From positions 1 to 49,495 of the forward strand of contig CASFXG010000008.1 in NCBI GenBank assembly GCA_949298635.1: DNA of 49,495 bases, given 5' to 3'. The position numbers were made by a program, and so were the translations under genes. Below are positions 1 to 8,804 of this stretch, piece by piece. This DNA is from an uncultured Coriobacteriaceae bacterium. Lineage in GTDB: Bacteria > Actinomycetota > Coriobacteriia > Coriobacteriales > Coriobacteriaceae. The notes below the pieces were generated by a model. The model searched no databases. It saw nothing but the letters and a program-made list of their open reading frames with translations, and was not told where the DNA came from. Numbering within the stretch: the first letter of the stretch is position 1; each line of letters starts with the position of its first letter.

Positions 1-1
1 G

Positions 2-1180
2 GGCGCGGATGCCGCCGCTCGGCCTGGCGGCGCCATGGCCGCCATGGCCGCGCAGATGCAGGGTGCCCTGGCCGAGCGCAAGCCCGGCGGCATCGGCTTC
101 GTGGGCATGCAGGAGTGGGCGAGCGCCGACACGATCCTTCCGGAGCTTCTCTACGACCAGTTCGGCGACGTTTCGGCCTTCGAGACGCAGTACGACAGCA
201 TGCGTGCCATGGTTGACTGCAAACTCGAACGCGCCGGCGAGCGCGGCCTGTGGTTCGGCGTGAATCTTGGCGACTGGCTCGCCCCCGGTGCCGTCATGGC
301 CTGGGCAGCGCAGCACAACGGACCCGTGTCGGGCGCCTTCATGGTGAACGACCTGCGCATCATAGTGCGCGCGGCTAAGCTCCTGGGACACGCGGACGAC
401 GCCGCTCGCTACGGCGCCGCGCTTGAGCGCGCCCGCGAGGCGTATCGCGCAGCGTACGTGGGGGAGGACGGCCGCCTGACCGATTTCTACCAGGGTGCTG
501 CCGTGATGGCGCTCGCGCTCGTGTTCGATTGCGAACAGGATGCCGAAGTATGGCGGGCAATCTTCATCCAGCTCGTCGACGACGTGCGCGATCGCGGTCT
601 TCAGACCGGCTTCTTCTCTACCGAACACCTGCTCGATGTGCTCGTCGAGGGCGGCGAGGAGCGCCTGGCCTTCGACGTGCTCTTCTCCGAGGACTGTCCC
701 GGCTGGCTCTACGAAGTCGCTCGCGGTGCCACGACCATCTGGGAGAAATGGGACGCCATTCGCCCGGACGGCACCGTGAACGAAGACGTTGCCGAAGGCC
801 AGGGCGGCGAGAACATGGTTTCGTTCAACCATTACGCCTTCGGCAGCGTGGGCGGGTTCCTCTACCGCTACGTGCTCGGCATCCGTCCGCTCGAACCGGG
901 TTTCGCGCGCGTGCTCGTGGAGCCGCACGTCGATGCGCGCTTAGGACATGCCAAGGGAGCGTATCGTTCGCGTGCCGGCGAGATTCGCGTGGCGTGGGCA
1001 GTGGACGAAGCCAGCGAGGCATCGTTCGACATCACCGTTCCCGCCCCGTCGCTCATTTGCCTGCCAGATGGCGCGGAACACGAGGTCTCCCCGGGTACCT
1101 ACCACTACGAAGTGGGACTAGAGCACCAGGTCTCACGAAGTGGGACTAGAGCACCAGGTCTCATAGTCCCACTCGCCTGA
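2..1180 (+). CDS. alpha-L-rhamnosidase (GH78-like), 3' part
   Basis: The frame is open from the window edge, so the gene starts upstream and only about 390 C-terminal residues are seen. It reads as the end of the (alpha/alpha)6 barrel of a bacterial GH78 alpha-L-rhamnosidase, with the family block GATTIWEKWDAI (near base 724-760), then MVSFNHYAFGSVGGFLY, then a beta-sandwich C-terminal domain (IRPLEPGFARVLVEPH). It would release rhamnose from plant glycosides or pectic side chains, probably in the cytoplasm together with the esterase and glucosidases downstream. The last ~22 codons are made of a 28-bp tandem repeat (1108-1163) plus its palindromic partner, so the natural C-terminus has probably been replaced by repeat sequence. 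Family assignment is from remembered motifs. Confidence 0.85.
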   Translation, partial: GADAAARPGGAMAAMAAQMQGALAERKPGGIGFVGMQEWASADTILPELLYDQFGDVSAFETQYDSMRAMVDCKLERAGERGLWFGVNLGDWLAPGAVMAWAAQHNGPVSGAFMVNDLRIIVRAAKLLGHADDAARYGAALERAREAYRAAYVGEDGRLTDFYQGAAVMALALVFDCEQDAEVWRAIFIQLVDDVRDRGLQTGFFSTEHLLDVLVEGGEERLAFDVLFSEDCPGWLYEVARGATTIWEKWDAIRPDGTVNEDVAEGQGGENMVSFNHYAFGSVGGFLYRYVLGIRPLEPGFARVLVEPHVDARLGHAKGAYRSRAGEIRVAWAVDEASEASFDITVPAPSLICLPDGAEHEVSPGTYHYEVGLEHQVSRSGTRAPGLIVPLA

Positions 1181-1214
1181 GATGAGACTTTGACACCGGG
1201 TCTGTACGTCCCAC
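1108..1214. repeat. palindromic repeat family A, region 1
   Basis: A 28-bp unit beginning CGAAGTGGGACTAGAGCACC is present twice head to tail (1108-1135 and 1136-1163). The second unit pairs with AGTCCCACT at 1165-1173 as a hairpin with AGTGGGACTA arms and an ACCAGGT centre. A related copy (GAGACTTTGACACCGGGTCT then GTCCCACT) follows at 1184-1214. The first part lies inside the rhamnosidase reading frame and supplies its stop codon (TGA 1178-1180). Related copies are at 4530-4605 and 32371-32436. Confidence 0.9.
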
Positions 1215-1237
1215 TCGGATGAAAGAGGAGGAAATCC

Positions 1238-2260
1238 ATGCACGTTGAGGCTATCGAGCTCAATCCCGCGCGCAACGTGACGTTGACCGCGTACCTCCAG
1301 CCTACAGACGGGGAGTTTCGCCGTGTCGTGCGACGTCCCGCCGTGCTCGTCCTGCCGGGTGGCGGCTATACCATGTGCTCCGACCGCGAGGCGGATCCAG
1401 TTGCACTTGCGTACCTCAAGGCAGGCTTCCAAGCGTTCGTGCTGCGGTATTCCGTGGGCGAACATGCGGTGTGGCCGAACCCACTCGACGACTACGAGCA
1501 GGCCATGGCGCTCATTCGCTTGCAGGCGGAGATTTGGGGCGTCTATCCCGATAAGATCGCAGTCGTAGGCTTCTCTGCCGGCGGGCATCTCGCCGGCGTC
1601 GCAGCGACGAGCGCGCATGAGCGCCCGAACGCCGCCGTGCTCGGCTACGCGGCGCTCGGCGGGTGCGGCACCCCGGCGAACACCGGCGCGCCTGCCGTGA
1701 CGCCCGCCATCGACGACCTCACGCCGCCGTGCTTCGTGTTCGCGAGTGTTTCGGACACGCTCGTGCCCGTACAGAACTCTATCGAGTTCATCGGGGCGCT
1801 TGCCAATGCCGGGATCTCGTTTGAGTCCCACCTCTACGCGTTCGCGCCACACGGGTTCTCGACGGCCGAGCCTGCACTTGAGGACTCGGCGGGCATGTGC
1901 TCGCGCGTGCCGCGGTGGGTGGATGACAGCGTCGCATGGCTCGCTGACGTCTTTGGTGCCTTCGAGGATGGCGGCCTGGGCGAGCCCCGCTGCCCGCGCT
2001 GGTCGACGGCGGACGCCGCGCCGACGCTTTCGCTCGACTGCACGATCGGTCGCGTGATGAGCGTACCGGCAGCGCGTGAATCGCTGCGGAGCGTGCCGCA
2101 GCTCGCGCGCCTGATGGAGGCGGCGCCAACAGGAGCAGGGGCGGACGCCGGTCTTGCGGCGCGTGTCTCGCTCCGTACAATCCTTCGGTACGCGGGTGTG
2201 CCTTCGGACGAGGTCGAGCGCATCGGCCGCGAGCTCGCCGAAATAGAGCTAGGGCATTGA
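1238..2260 (+). CDS. alpha/beta hydrolase, acetyl-esterase-like
   Basis: 340 residues, with a ribosome site GAGGAGG upstream. The fold is the BD-FAE/Aes-type esterase: oxyanion motif LPGGGY, nucleophile elbow GFSAGGH (Ser113), acid Asp173 in SVSDTLVP, and His205 in APHGFS. Such enzymes remove acetyl groups from plant glycans, which suits the flanking glycoside hydrolases. After the hydrolase domain (about residue 260) comes a helical tail of ~80 residues that resembles the tail of the GH3 protein downstream. No signal peptide is seen, so the enzyme is probably cytoplasmic and acts on imported oligosaccharides. The exact substrate is unknown. Confidence 0.85.
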   Translation: MHVEAIELNPARNVTLTAYLQPTDGEFRRVVRRPAVLVLPGGGYTMCSDREADPVALAYLKAGFQAFVLRYSVGEHAVWPNPLDDYEQAMALIRLQAEIWGVYPDKIAVVGFSAGGHLAGVAATSAHERPNAAVLGYAALGGCGTPANTGAPAVTPAIDDLTPPCFVFASVSDTLVPVQNSIEFIGALANAGISFESHLYAFAPHGFSTAEPALEDSAGMCSRVPRWVDDSVAWLADVFGAFEDGGLGEPRCPRWSTADAAPTLSLDCTIGRVMSVPAARESLRSVPQLARLMEAAPTGAGADAGLAARVSLRTILRYAGVPSDEVERIGRELAEIELGH

Positions 2261-2261
2261 A

Positions 2262-2296
2262 ATGACTCAAAACGACCCCGTCCCCAAATGAGTCAT
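2262..2296. repeat. palindromic repeat family E, copy 1
   Basis: Arms ATGACTCA and TGAGTCAT enclose a centre with ACCCCGTCCCC. The repeat starts 2 bases after the esterase stop. A related copy is at 45193-45224. Confidence 0.8.
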
Positions 2297-2312
2297 CCTA
2301 AGGAGGAGGCCA

Positions 2313-4528
2313 ATGGATATCAAGGCAATCGTGAGCGAGATGACGCTCGAGGAGAAGGCTGCCGCCTGCTCGGGATTCGATTTCTGGCACACGCGCGGGT
2401 TCGAGCGCCTCGGCGTGCCGTCCGTCATGATGACCGACGGCCCGAGCGGCCTGCGCAAGCAAGAGGACGCAGTTGACCACTTAGGCATCGCCGTGAGCGT
2501 GCCGGCGGTGTGCTTCCCGTCCTCTGCGGCAGTGGCATCTAGCTTCGATGTGGAGCTTGCTCGCGAGCTGGGCGAGGAGCTCGGCGAGGAATGCCAGGCG
2601 GAGAACGTAGCCATGCTGCTGGGGCCTGGCGTCAACATCAAGCGCAGCCCCCTTTGCGGCCGCAACTTCGAGTACTTCAGTGAGGATCCCGTCGTTGCCG
2701 GCGAGATGGGCGCGTCGCTCGTGCAGGGCATCCAGAGCCGCGGCGTGGGCGCGTGCGTGAAGCATTATGCCTGCAACAATCAGGAGACCGCGCGCATGGC
2801 GAGCGATAGCGTCGTGGATGAGCGTACCTTCCACGAAGTGTATCTCGCGCCGTTCGAGACGGTGGTGAAGAAGGCGCAGCCCTGGAGCATGATGTGCGCA
2901 TACAACAAGGTGAACGGCACGTACGCCGCCGAGCACCGCGAGCTGCTCACCGAGATCCTGCGCGAGAGCTGGGGTTTCGACGGCATGGTGGTGACGGACT
3001 GGGGCGCGGTGAAGGATCGCGCGCTCGGCATCACCGCTGGTCTCGACCTCGAGATGCCGGGCGGCAACGACCGCGGAACGAAGCGCATCATCGCGGCCGT
3101 CGAGGCGGGTGAGCTCTCCGAGGAGGCGCTCGACCTTGCCGTCTCCAACGTGCTCTCGTTCGTGGAGAAGGCGTCGGCGGGACACCGCGAGACTGAGCGC
3201 GACCTCGACCGCGGCTACCGCCTTGCCGTGCAGGTGGCCGAGCGCTCGGCGGTGCTCCTCAAAAACGACGCCGCCGCGCTGCCGCTCGCGGAGGGCGCTT
3301 CGGTGGCGTTCATCGGTGACTTCGCGCGCAACCCGCGCTACCAAGGATCGGGCAGCAGCCACGTGAACAGCGCGCACCGCAGCTTCCCGCTCGACGAGGC
3401 GCCGGCGGGCGTCACCTTCGCCCAGGGTTATCGCGCGGAAGACGAAGAGCCGGATGAGGCGCTCATCGCGGAGGCCGTGCCGAGGCGGCGGTGATCTTCG
3501 TCGGCCTTCCCGATCGCTATGAGAGCGAGGGCTTTGACCGCACGACGCTCGCCATGCCCGCCGCCCAAAACGCGCTTATCGCAGCCATCGCGGCGGCGCA
3601 GCCGCGCACGGTGGTGGTGCTCATGAACGGAGCGCCCATCGATATGCCGTGGGCGGACGACGTTGCGGCGATCCTTGAGCTGTACCTGCCGGGCGACGGC
3701 GCGGGAGAGGCCGCGATCCATTTGCTCTACGGCCAGGTGAACCCCTCCGGCAAGCTCGCGGAGACCTTCCCCGTGAAGCTCGAGGATAACCCGTCGTATC
3801 TCAACTTCCCCGGCGAGGACAACCGCACGGAGTACCGCGAGGGTGTCTTCGTGGGCTATCGCTACTACGATGCGAAGGGGATGGACGTGCGCTATCCCTT
3901 CGGCCACGGCCTCTCGTACACCACCTTCGCCTACCGCGACCTCGAGCTCACCGCACCCGCCTTTACCGAAGGCGAGACGGTCGAGGTGGCGCTCACGGTG
4001 GAGAACACCGGCGAGCGCGCTGGTGAGGAGGTCGTGCAGCTGTACGTGGCGCCACCTACCGGTATGCGTCGCCGTCCCGTGCGCGAGCTCAAGTGCTTCG
4101 CGAAGGTTGCGCTTGCACCGGGCGAGGCGAAGCGTGTGGCGTTCACGCTCGATACCCGGACGCTTTCGTACTACGAGCCGCTCCTGCACGATTTCTTCGC
4201 CGAGAGCGGTGACTACGGCATAGAGGTCGGTGCCTCGAGCCGCGATATTCGGCTCATGGCGCAGGTTGCATACACGGCGACGCGCTCGATTCCGCGGAAG
4301 GTCACGCCGTACTCCATGCTGAGCGACGCGCTCGCCACGCCGACGGGGCAAGAAGTGCTCGGCCCCGCGCTCGCACGCATGGTGCAAGGTATGGCGGGGG
4401 CAAGCGAGGGACTCGGCGAAGGCATGACGCAAGGTTTCGCTTCGAGCATACAGCTTGCCACGCTCGTGAGCTTCGGCATGATGACCGACGAGCAGCTCGA
4501 CGCCCTGCTCGCACAGATCAATGGATAA
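2313..4528 (+). pseudogene. GH3 beta-glucosidase, split into two frames at about 3475-3494
   Basis: Two adjacent open frames (2313-3494 and 3491-4528) together make one GH3 beta-glucosidase. The first carries the TIM barrel, with KHYACNNQE and the nucleophile Asp229 in MVVTDWGA. The second carries the (alpha/beta)6 sandwich with SEGFDR, whose Glu is the usual acid/base, then GHGLSYTTF, an FN3-like domain and a helical tail. The join reads EALIAEAV then, in the other frame, AEAAVIFVGLP; family members have a few more residues here, so a short deletion not divisible by three is likely. The second frame begins GTG in a GTGA overlap with the first stop, and GAGG lies 5 bases upstream of it, so coupled translation of two half-proteins is possible but unproven. 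It is otherwise undamaged. Confidence 0.85.
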
Positions 4529-4529
4529 C

Positions 4530-4605
4530 GTGAGACTTTGACACCAGGTCTTCCTGTCCCACAGCTATTGAAGTGGGACGAGAAGACCCGGTGCTTATGT
4601 CTCAC
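4530..4605. repeat. palindromic repeat family A, region 2 (inverted pair)
   Basis: Two 33-base copies in opposite orientation: 4530-4562 begins GTGAGACTTTGACACCAGGT and 4573-4605 ends GGTGCTTATGTCTCAC. Together they could form a long hairpin. The pair starts 2 bases after the GH3 stop codon. Confidence 0.9.
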
Positions 4606-4628
4606 TGTAAGAAAGAAAGGGAAGGCAT

Positions 4629-5942
4629 ATGCTACCGAATGGATTCATGATCGGCGCGGCGAGCGCTGCGTACCAGGTTGAGGGCAACAACACCAAGAGC
4701 GACCTATGGCTTATGGAGGAGATGCCGCACACCACGTTCTCCGAGCGTTCGGGCGATGCGTGCGACCACTACAACCGCTATGAAGAAGACATCGCGCTCC
4801 TTGCGAACGCGGGCCTCAACACCTACCGCTTCTCGCTCGAGTGGGGTCGCATCGAACCCGAGGAGGGTGTCTTCGATGACGCCGAGATCGAGCACTATCG
4901 CGATGTCATCCGTTGCTGCCGGGCGCACGGCGTGGAACCCATCGTGACGCTCCACCATTTCAGCAGTCCTATCTGGCTCATCCGCAAGGGCGGCTGGGAC
5001 GCTGAGACCACGCCGGCGGATTTCGAGCGCTACACGCGCTACGTAATGGAGCATCTGGGCGGCGAGCTCACATACGTTTGCACCATCAACGAGGCGAACA
5101 TGGGTCTGCAGATCGCCCGCATCGCGGAGCGCTATACCCAACAGGCTAAAGCGGCCGCTGCCGCGATGGCTGCCGCGCGCGAGGCCGCGGGTGGCGACGG
5201 GGCGGTAGACGAGTCGCAGGTTCAGATGGGTCTCAACCTGCAGAAGATGATGGAGAACCAGCGGCTTCAGAAGGCCGAGAACGTGGAGGCGTTCGGCACC
5301 GAGAACCCGCAGGTCTTCCAGAGCGCGCGCTCGCGCCACAGCGACGAGATCGTGTGCGAGGCGCACCGTCGCGCCCGTGCCGCCATCCGCGATCTGTGCC
5401 CACAGGTGAAGGTGGGGCTCACGCTGAGCTTGCACGATCTGCAGCCGCAGCCGGGCGGCGAGGAGTATGCGGCTGAGGAGTGGGCGGATGAGTTCACGCA
5501 CTACCTGCCCACCATCGAGGGCGATGACTTCCTGGGTGTTCAGAACTACACACGCACGCTCGTGGGCGCGCAGGGCGACCTGCCGGTACCCGAAGGCGCC
5601 GAGACCACGCAGATGGGATATGAGTTCTATCCCGAGGCGCTCGAGCACGTGATTCGCGCCGTGGCGCAAGAGTTCCACGGCAATCTCATCGTCACCGAGA
5701 ACGGTGTCGCCACCGACGACGATACGCGCCGTGTGGCATTCATCGATCGCGCCCTCGCGGGTGTGGAGCGCTGTGTGGCCGACGGTATCCCCGTGAAGGG
5801 CTACTGCTACTGGTCGCTCATGGATAACTTCGAGTGGCAGAAGGGTTATTCCATGTGCTTCGGCCTGATCGCGTGCGACCGCACCACACAGGAGCGTACG
5901 CCCAAGCCGAGCCTCGAGCACCTGGGCTCGTTCGCGCGCTAA
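4629..5942 (+). CDS. GH1 beta-glucosidase / 6-phospho-beta-glucosidase family
   Basis: 437 residues, typical of GH1. N-terminal GAASAAYQVEG, FSLEWGRIEP, acid/base Glu155 in TINEAN and nucleophile Glu357 in VTENG are all present, as is the late WSLMDNFEW motif. It hydrolyses beta-linked glucosides (or phospho-glucosides) in the cytoplasm. A helical Ala/Gln-rich stretch at about residues 168-235 is longer than usual and could be a lineage-specific cap. No PTS genes are nearby, which favours an unphosphorylated substrate, but this is inference. It sits in the same direction as the GH3 and GH43 genes. Confidence 0.9.
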   Translation: MLPNGFMIGAASAAYQVEGNNTKSDLWLMEEMPHTTFSERSGDACDHYNRYEEDIALLANAGLNTYRFSLEWGRIEPEEGVFDDAEIEHYRDVIRCCRAHGVEPIVTLHHFSSPIWLIRKGGWDAETTPADFERYTRYVMEHLGGELTYVCTINEANMGLQIARIAERYTQQAKAAAAAMAAAREAAGGDGAVDESQVQMGLNLQKMMENQRLQKAENVEAFGTENPQVFQSARSRHSDEIVCEAHRRARAAIRDLCPQVKVGLTLSLHDLQPQPGGEEYAAEEWADEFTHYLPTIEGDDFLGVQNYTRTLVGAQGDLPVPEGAETTQMGYEFYPEALEHVIRAVAQEFHGNLIVTENGVATDDDTRRVAFIDRALAGVERCVADGIPVKGYCYWSLMDNFEWQKGYSMCFGLIACDRTTQERTPKPSLEHLGSFAR

Positions 5943-5964
5943 CCGCGCGGCATCCGTGCGCGGC

Positions 5965-6157
5965 GGGGCGCGGCACCGCCCCCCGCGCCGCACGGGGGCG
6001 TCGTCCCCAAGGCCGTTTCGCTCGTCCTCTCTCCTTGGAACGCGGACGCGTCTCCCGTTCGCTGGTGAAACGGCCTTGGAGGCGACGCCCCGTGTCGTAC
6101 CGGCTCATCGGCCCATGCCACGTGACGCAACCCGATAGGGGGGGCGTCGCGCGGCAC
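5965..6157. repeat. GC-rich inverted repeat upstream of GH43 (family H)
   Basis: The 232-base gap between GH1 and GH43 holds two arms of about 25 bases: 5995-6019 starting GGGGCGTCGTCCCCAAGG and 6067-6091 starting GAAACGGCCTTGG, matching at roughly 23 of 25 positions around a 47-base loop. The motif GCGCGGCACCG occurs on both sides (about 5968 and 6149). A strong RNA hairpin just before a ribosome site is expected; its role is unknown. Confidence 0.75.
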
Positions 6158-6174
6158 CGTTTGAAGGGAGTCTC

Positions 6175-7938
6175 ATGTCCCGTACGTTCTGTAACCCGCT
6201 TGACCTGCCGTATCGCTACCAAGACAAGATCGCGCCCGGCAAGATGGCCGAATGGCGCTTCCGCGAAGCGGCGGATCCCACCGTCGTGGTGTGGCAGGGT
6301 CGCTACCTGCTCTTCGCTTCGATGAGCGGTGGCTTCTGGTATTCAAGCGACCTTGCGACCTGGGAGTTCAAGTCCACGCCGGAGCTTCCCATCGAGGACT
6401 ACGCGCCGGATGTGCGCGTCATTGACGGTCGCGTGCTCTTCAGCTCGAGCAAGCGCGGCGCGCTCTGCACGTTCTTCGCGAGCGACGATCCGCTTACTCA
6501 GCCGTTCGAGCCCGTCGCGACCACTATGGAGTTCTGGGATCCCGACCTCTTCCAAGATGACGACGGCCGCGTGTACCTCTACTGGGGTTGCACGAACACC
6601 GAGCCGGTGTGGGGCATCGAGCTCGACCGCACAACGTTTGCACCCATCGGCGAGAAGGTCGCCGTGGTTCCCGAATGCGAGGCGGAGCACGGCTGGGAGC
6701 GCAAGGGCGAGAACAACCACCTCGAGGAGCCGAAGACCGAGATGGAGCGCATGATTCGCGCGCATTCCGGCACGAAGCCCTTCATCGAGGGCGCGTTCAT
6801 GACGAAGCGCGACGGCCGCTACTATCTGCAATACGCGGCGCCCGGCACGGAGTGCAACGTGTACGCGGACGGCGTGTACGTGGGCGAGAGCCCGCTCGGA
6901 CCCTTCACCTACCAGGCGTGGAACCCATTCTCCTCGAACCCCGGCGGCTTCATGCAGGGCGCGGGGCATGGCAGCACGTTCCAAGATGCGTATGGCAACT
7001 GGTGGCACGCAAGTACGATGCGCATCTCGGTGAACGAGAACTTCGAGCGGCGTCTGGGACTCTTCCCCTGCTACTTCGACGAGGCGGGCACCATGCACTG
7101 TGACCAGCGGCTTGCGTGCTACCCACAGGTGCTGCCCGAAGGTTCGCGCGCGTACGACGAGGCGGCGGAACCGGCGTGGATGCTGCTTTCCGCCGACGTC
7201 GCTGCGAGCGCGTCGAGTGCGGAGGACGACTTCGAGCCGGCGCGTGCGGTAGATGAGAATTGCCGCACGTGGTGGGCTGCCGCCGAAGGCGACGACGATC
7301 CGTGGATCGAACTCGACCTCGGTGCGGCGCACGACGTCCACGCCATCCAGGTGAACCTTGCGGATCACAGGCTCCCGCCGTCGGACACTCCGGAGGAGGT
7401 GTTCGTGGATTCCGGCGCATACTTCAAACGTCTCATCACGGTCGATGACCAGCCGACGCCGTATGTGCTCGAGGTCTCGAGCGATGGCGCAACGTGGGAG
7501 TCGGTGCTCGACCTGCGCGACGGCAACGCCGACCGTCCGCACGCCTATGTGGAGCTGCCCGGCGGCCGTACCGTGCGCTACGTGCGGCTTTCCCACATCC
7601 AGGCGTCGATGGGTGGGCGCGCGGCGGTGAGCGGCCTGCGCGTGTTCGGCGTGGCGGAAGGCACCGAGCGCCCGGCGGCAGTGACCGCGGTGCGGGCGAC
7701 GCGCATCGAGAACGGTCTTTCGGCAGAGCTCGCCTGGGCGCCTGTCGCGGGTGCGACGGGCTATATCGTGCGCTACGGTCTCGCACCGGATGCGCTCTAT
7801 GGCAGTTGGGAACTCACGGACGGGTCGCTCGGCATGCACCTCATCACGACCCTCAACGCCGGCACGCCGTACTACATCGCCATCGATAGCTTTAACGAGG
7901 CGGGCATCACGCGAGGGGAACCCGTGCTGCTGCCGTAG
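6175..7938 (+). CDS. GH43-like glycosidase with discoidin and FN3 domains
   Basis: 587 residues. The five-bladed propeller of GH43 shows the catalytic base Asp34 in EAADPTVV, the Asp of WDPDLF (Asp122), and the acid Glu205 in PFIEGAF. After about residue 340 comes an F5/8 type C (discoidin, CBM32-like) domain (RTWWAAAEG, WIELDLG, VRYVRLSH) and from about 500 an FN3-like domain. Activity is likely on arabinosyl or xylosyl side chains. No signal peptide is visible although carbohydrate-binding domains are often on secreted enzymes, which is mildly odd. AAGGGAG precedes the ATG. It is the last gene of the left glycan cluster. Confidence 0.85.
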   Translation: MSRTFCNPLDLPYRYQDKIAPGKMAEWRFREAADPTVVVWQGRYLLFASMSGGFWYSSDLATWEFKSTPELPIEDYAPDVRVIDGRVLFSSSKRGALCTFFASDDPLTQPFEPVATTMEFWDPDLFQDDDGRVYLYWGCTNTEPVWGIELDRTTFAPIGEKVAVVPECEAEHGWERKGENNHLEEPKTEMERMIRAHSGTKPFIEGAFMTKRDGRYYLQYAAPGTECNVYADGVYVGESPLGPFTYQAWNPFSSNPGGFMQGAGHGSTFQDAYGNWWHASTMRISVNENFERRLGLFPCYFDEAGTMHCDQRLACYPQVLPEGSRAYDEAAEPAWMLLSADVAASASSAEDDFEPARAVDENCRTWWAAAEGDDDPWIELDLGAAHDVHAIQVNLADHRLPPSDTPEEVFVDSGAYFKRLITVDDQPTPYVLEVSSDGATWESVLDLRDGNADRPHAYVELPGGRTVRYVRLSHIQASMGGRAAVSGLRVFGVAEGTERPAAVTAVRATRIENGLSAELAWAPVAGATGYIVRYGLAPDALYGSWELTDGSLGMHLITTLNAGTPYYIAIDSFNEAGITRGEPVLLP

Positions 7939-7969
7939 CGGATCATTAGATTCCGAGGCTTTTAATATG

Positions 7970-8010
7970 AAAAGGCGCCACATCGGCATGGTTTCGATGT
8001 GGCGCCTTTT
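7970..8010. terminator. bidirectional terminator
   Basis: Perfect 16-base stem AAAAGGCGCCACATCG (7970-7985) with its complement at 7995-8010 and a 9-base loop. A T-run or A-run borders each arm, so it can end both the GH43 and the convergent tetR transcripts. Confidence 0.9.
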
Positions 8011-8012
8011 CG

Positions 8013-8648
8013 TTACTTGGATGCCTTGTTGTGAAGCCCAGCTTTTGCGACGAGTGAGCTGACCTCGTGATACCCCTGGGCAAACGTGCCACCGGCGCTT
8101 TGCGCTGCGTCCATAATCGCCGTGCCCATCTCCTGCGGTGAGCGCGCCATGCCGTCAAGAATCCAGAAGAACAGCATCGAGAACGCGCCGCCTTGCGCAT
8201 AGACGAGCGTGTTGATCACATGGTCTTCTGCCTCGCTATGCGCGGGGAGCAGCGGAAGCTTGCCCGCGAGTTCGCCCGTCATAACCCATAGGTGTCCGAA
8301 CAGTACGGCGATGAAGCCTTGGCGACGTGCCGTCTCGAATAGATCTTGGTATTCGAGCAGGCCTTCGCAGATCTTAGCGATGATCGTTTCGCCGGACATC
8401 TCGTGGCCGATAATCGAGACCGCGGTGTCGAACAAGTGGCTGAAGATATCGTGCGCATAGAGGCCGAGCACATCGTCGATGGCATCGAAGTGCCGGTAGA
8501 ATGTGGGGCGCGAAACGTGTGCTTGTGCGCAGAGCTCCTTGATGTTGACCTCGCTGAGCGACTTTTCTTCGAGCAGCTCGAGCAGGGCGTCGCCGATGGC
8601 GCGCTGTGCAGCTTCATTGCGCTTCGATTGGTAGGGACGGTAGGCCAT
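8013..8648 (-). CDS. TetR/AcrR family transcriptional regulator
   Basis: 211 residues when started at the ATG at 8648, which follows GGAAAG at a spacing of about 10. The N-terminal helix-turn-helix is clear (LLEEKSLSEVNIKELCAQAHVSRPTFYRHFDAIDD is the family pattern, shown here in two joined parts). The C-terminal half resembles the TetR_C_8-like domains common in Gram-positive bacteria. It is divergent from the KDPG aldolase gene, and a near-perfect 18-bp palindrome lies between them, so it probably represses its own gene and perhaps the aldolase. A second ATG at 8669 would place the start inside the palindrome and is less likely. Confidence 0.88.
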   Translation of the reverse strand: MAYRPYQSKRNEAAQRAIGDALLELLEEKSLSEVNIKELCAQAHVSRPTFYRHFDAIDDVLGLYAHDIFSHLFDTAVSIIGHEMSGETIIAKICEGLLEYQDLFETARRQGFIAVLFGHLWVMTGELAGKLPLLPAHSEAEDHVINTLVYAQGGAFSMLFFWILDGMARSPQEMGTAIMDAAQSAGGTFAQGYHEVSSLVAKAGLHNKASK

Positions 8649-8665
8649 AAGGCGCTCACTTTCCG

Positions 8666-8683
8666 GCATTTCATATGTAATGC
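8666..8683. promoter_or_regulatory. probable TetR operator
   Basis: GCATTTCATATGTAATGC reads the same on both strands at 16 of 18 positions. It sits 18 bases upstream of the chosen tetR start and within the divergent intergenic region, as expected for an autoregulatory TetR site. TATAC-like -10 sequence is just to its right (8690-8696). Confidence 0.6.
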
Positions 8684-8804
8684 TTACAGTATACGACACT
8701 CGGTAACGAAAGCACGTGATGCCCACCGAATCGCGGTACAATTGACCCGTATGATTGGTTATGAACAGGACGGCCGAGCCGTCTCCTTTGAGAAGGGAAG
8801 CAGT

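Noticed and set aside
8346..8804. Upstream extension of the KDPG aldolase
   Set aside because: It is antisense to tetR; the ribosome site AGAAGGGA and family length support the start at 8805.
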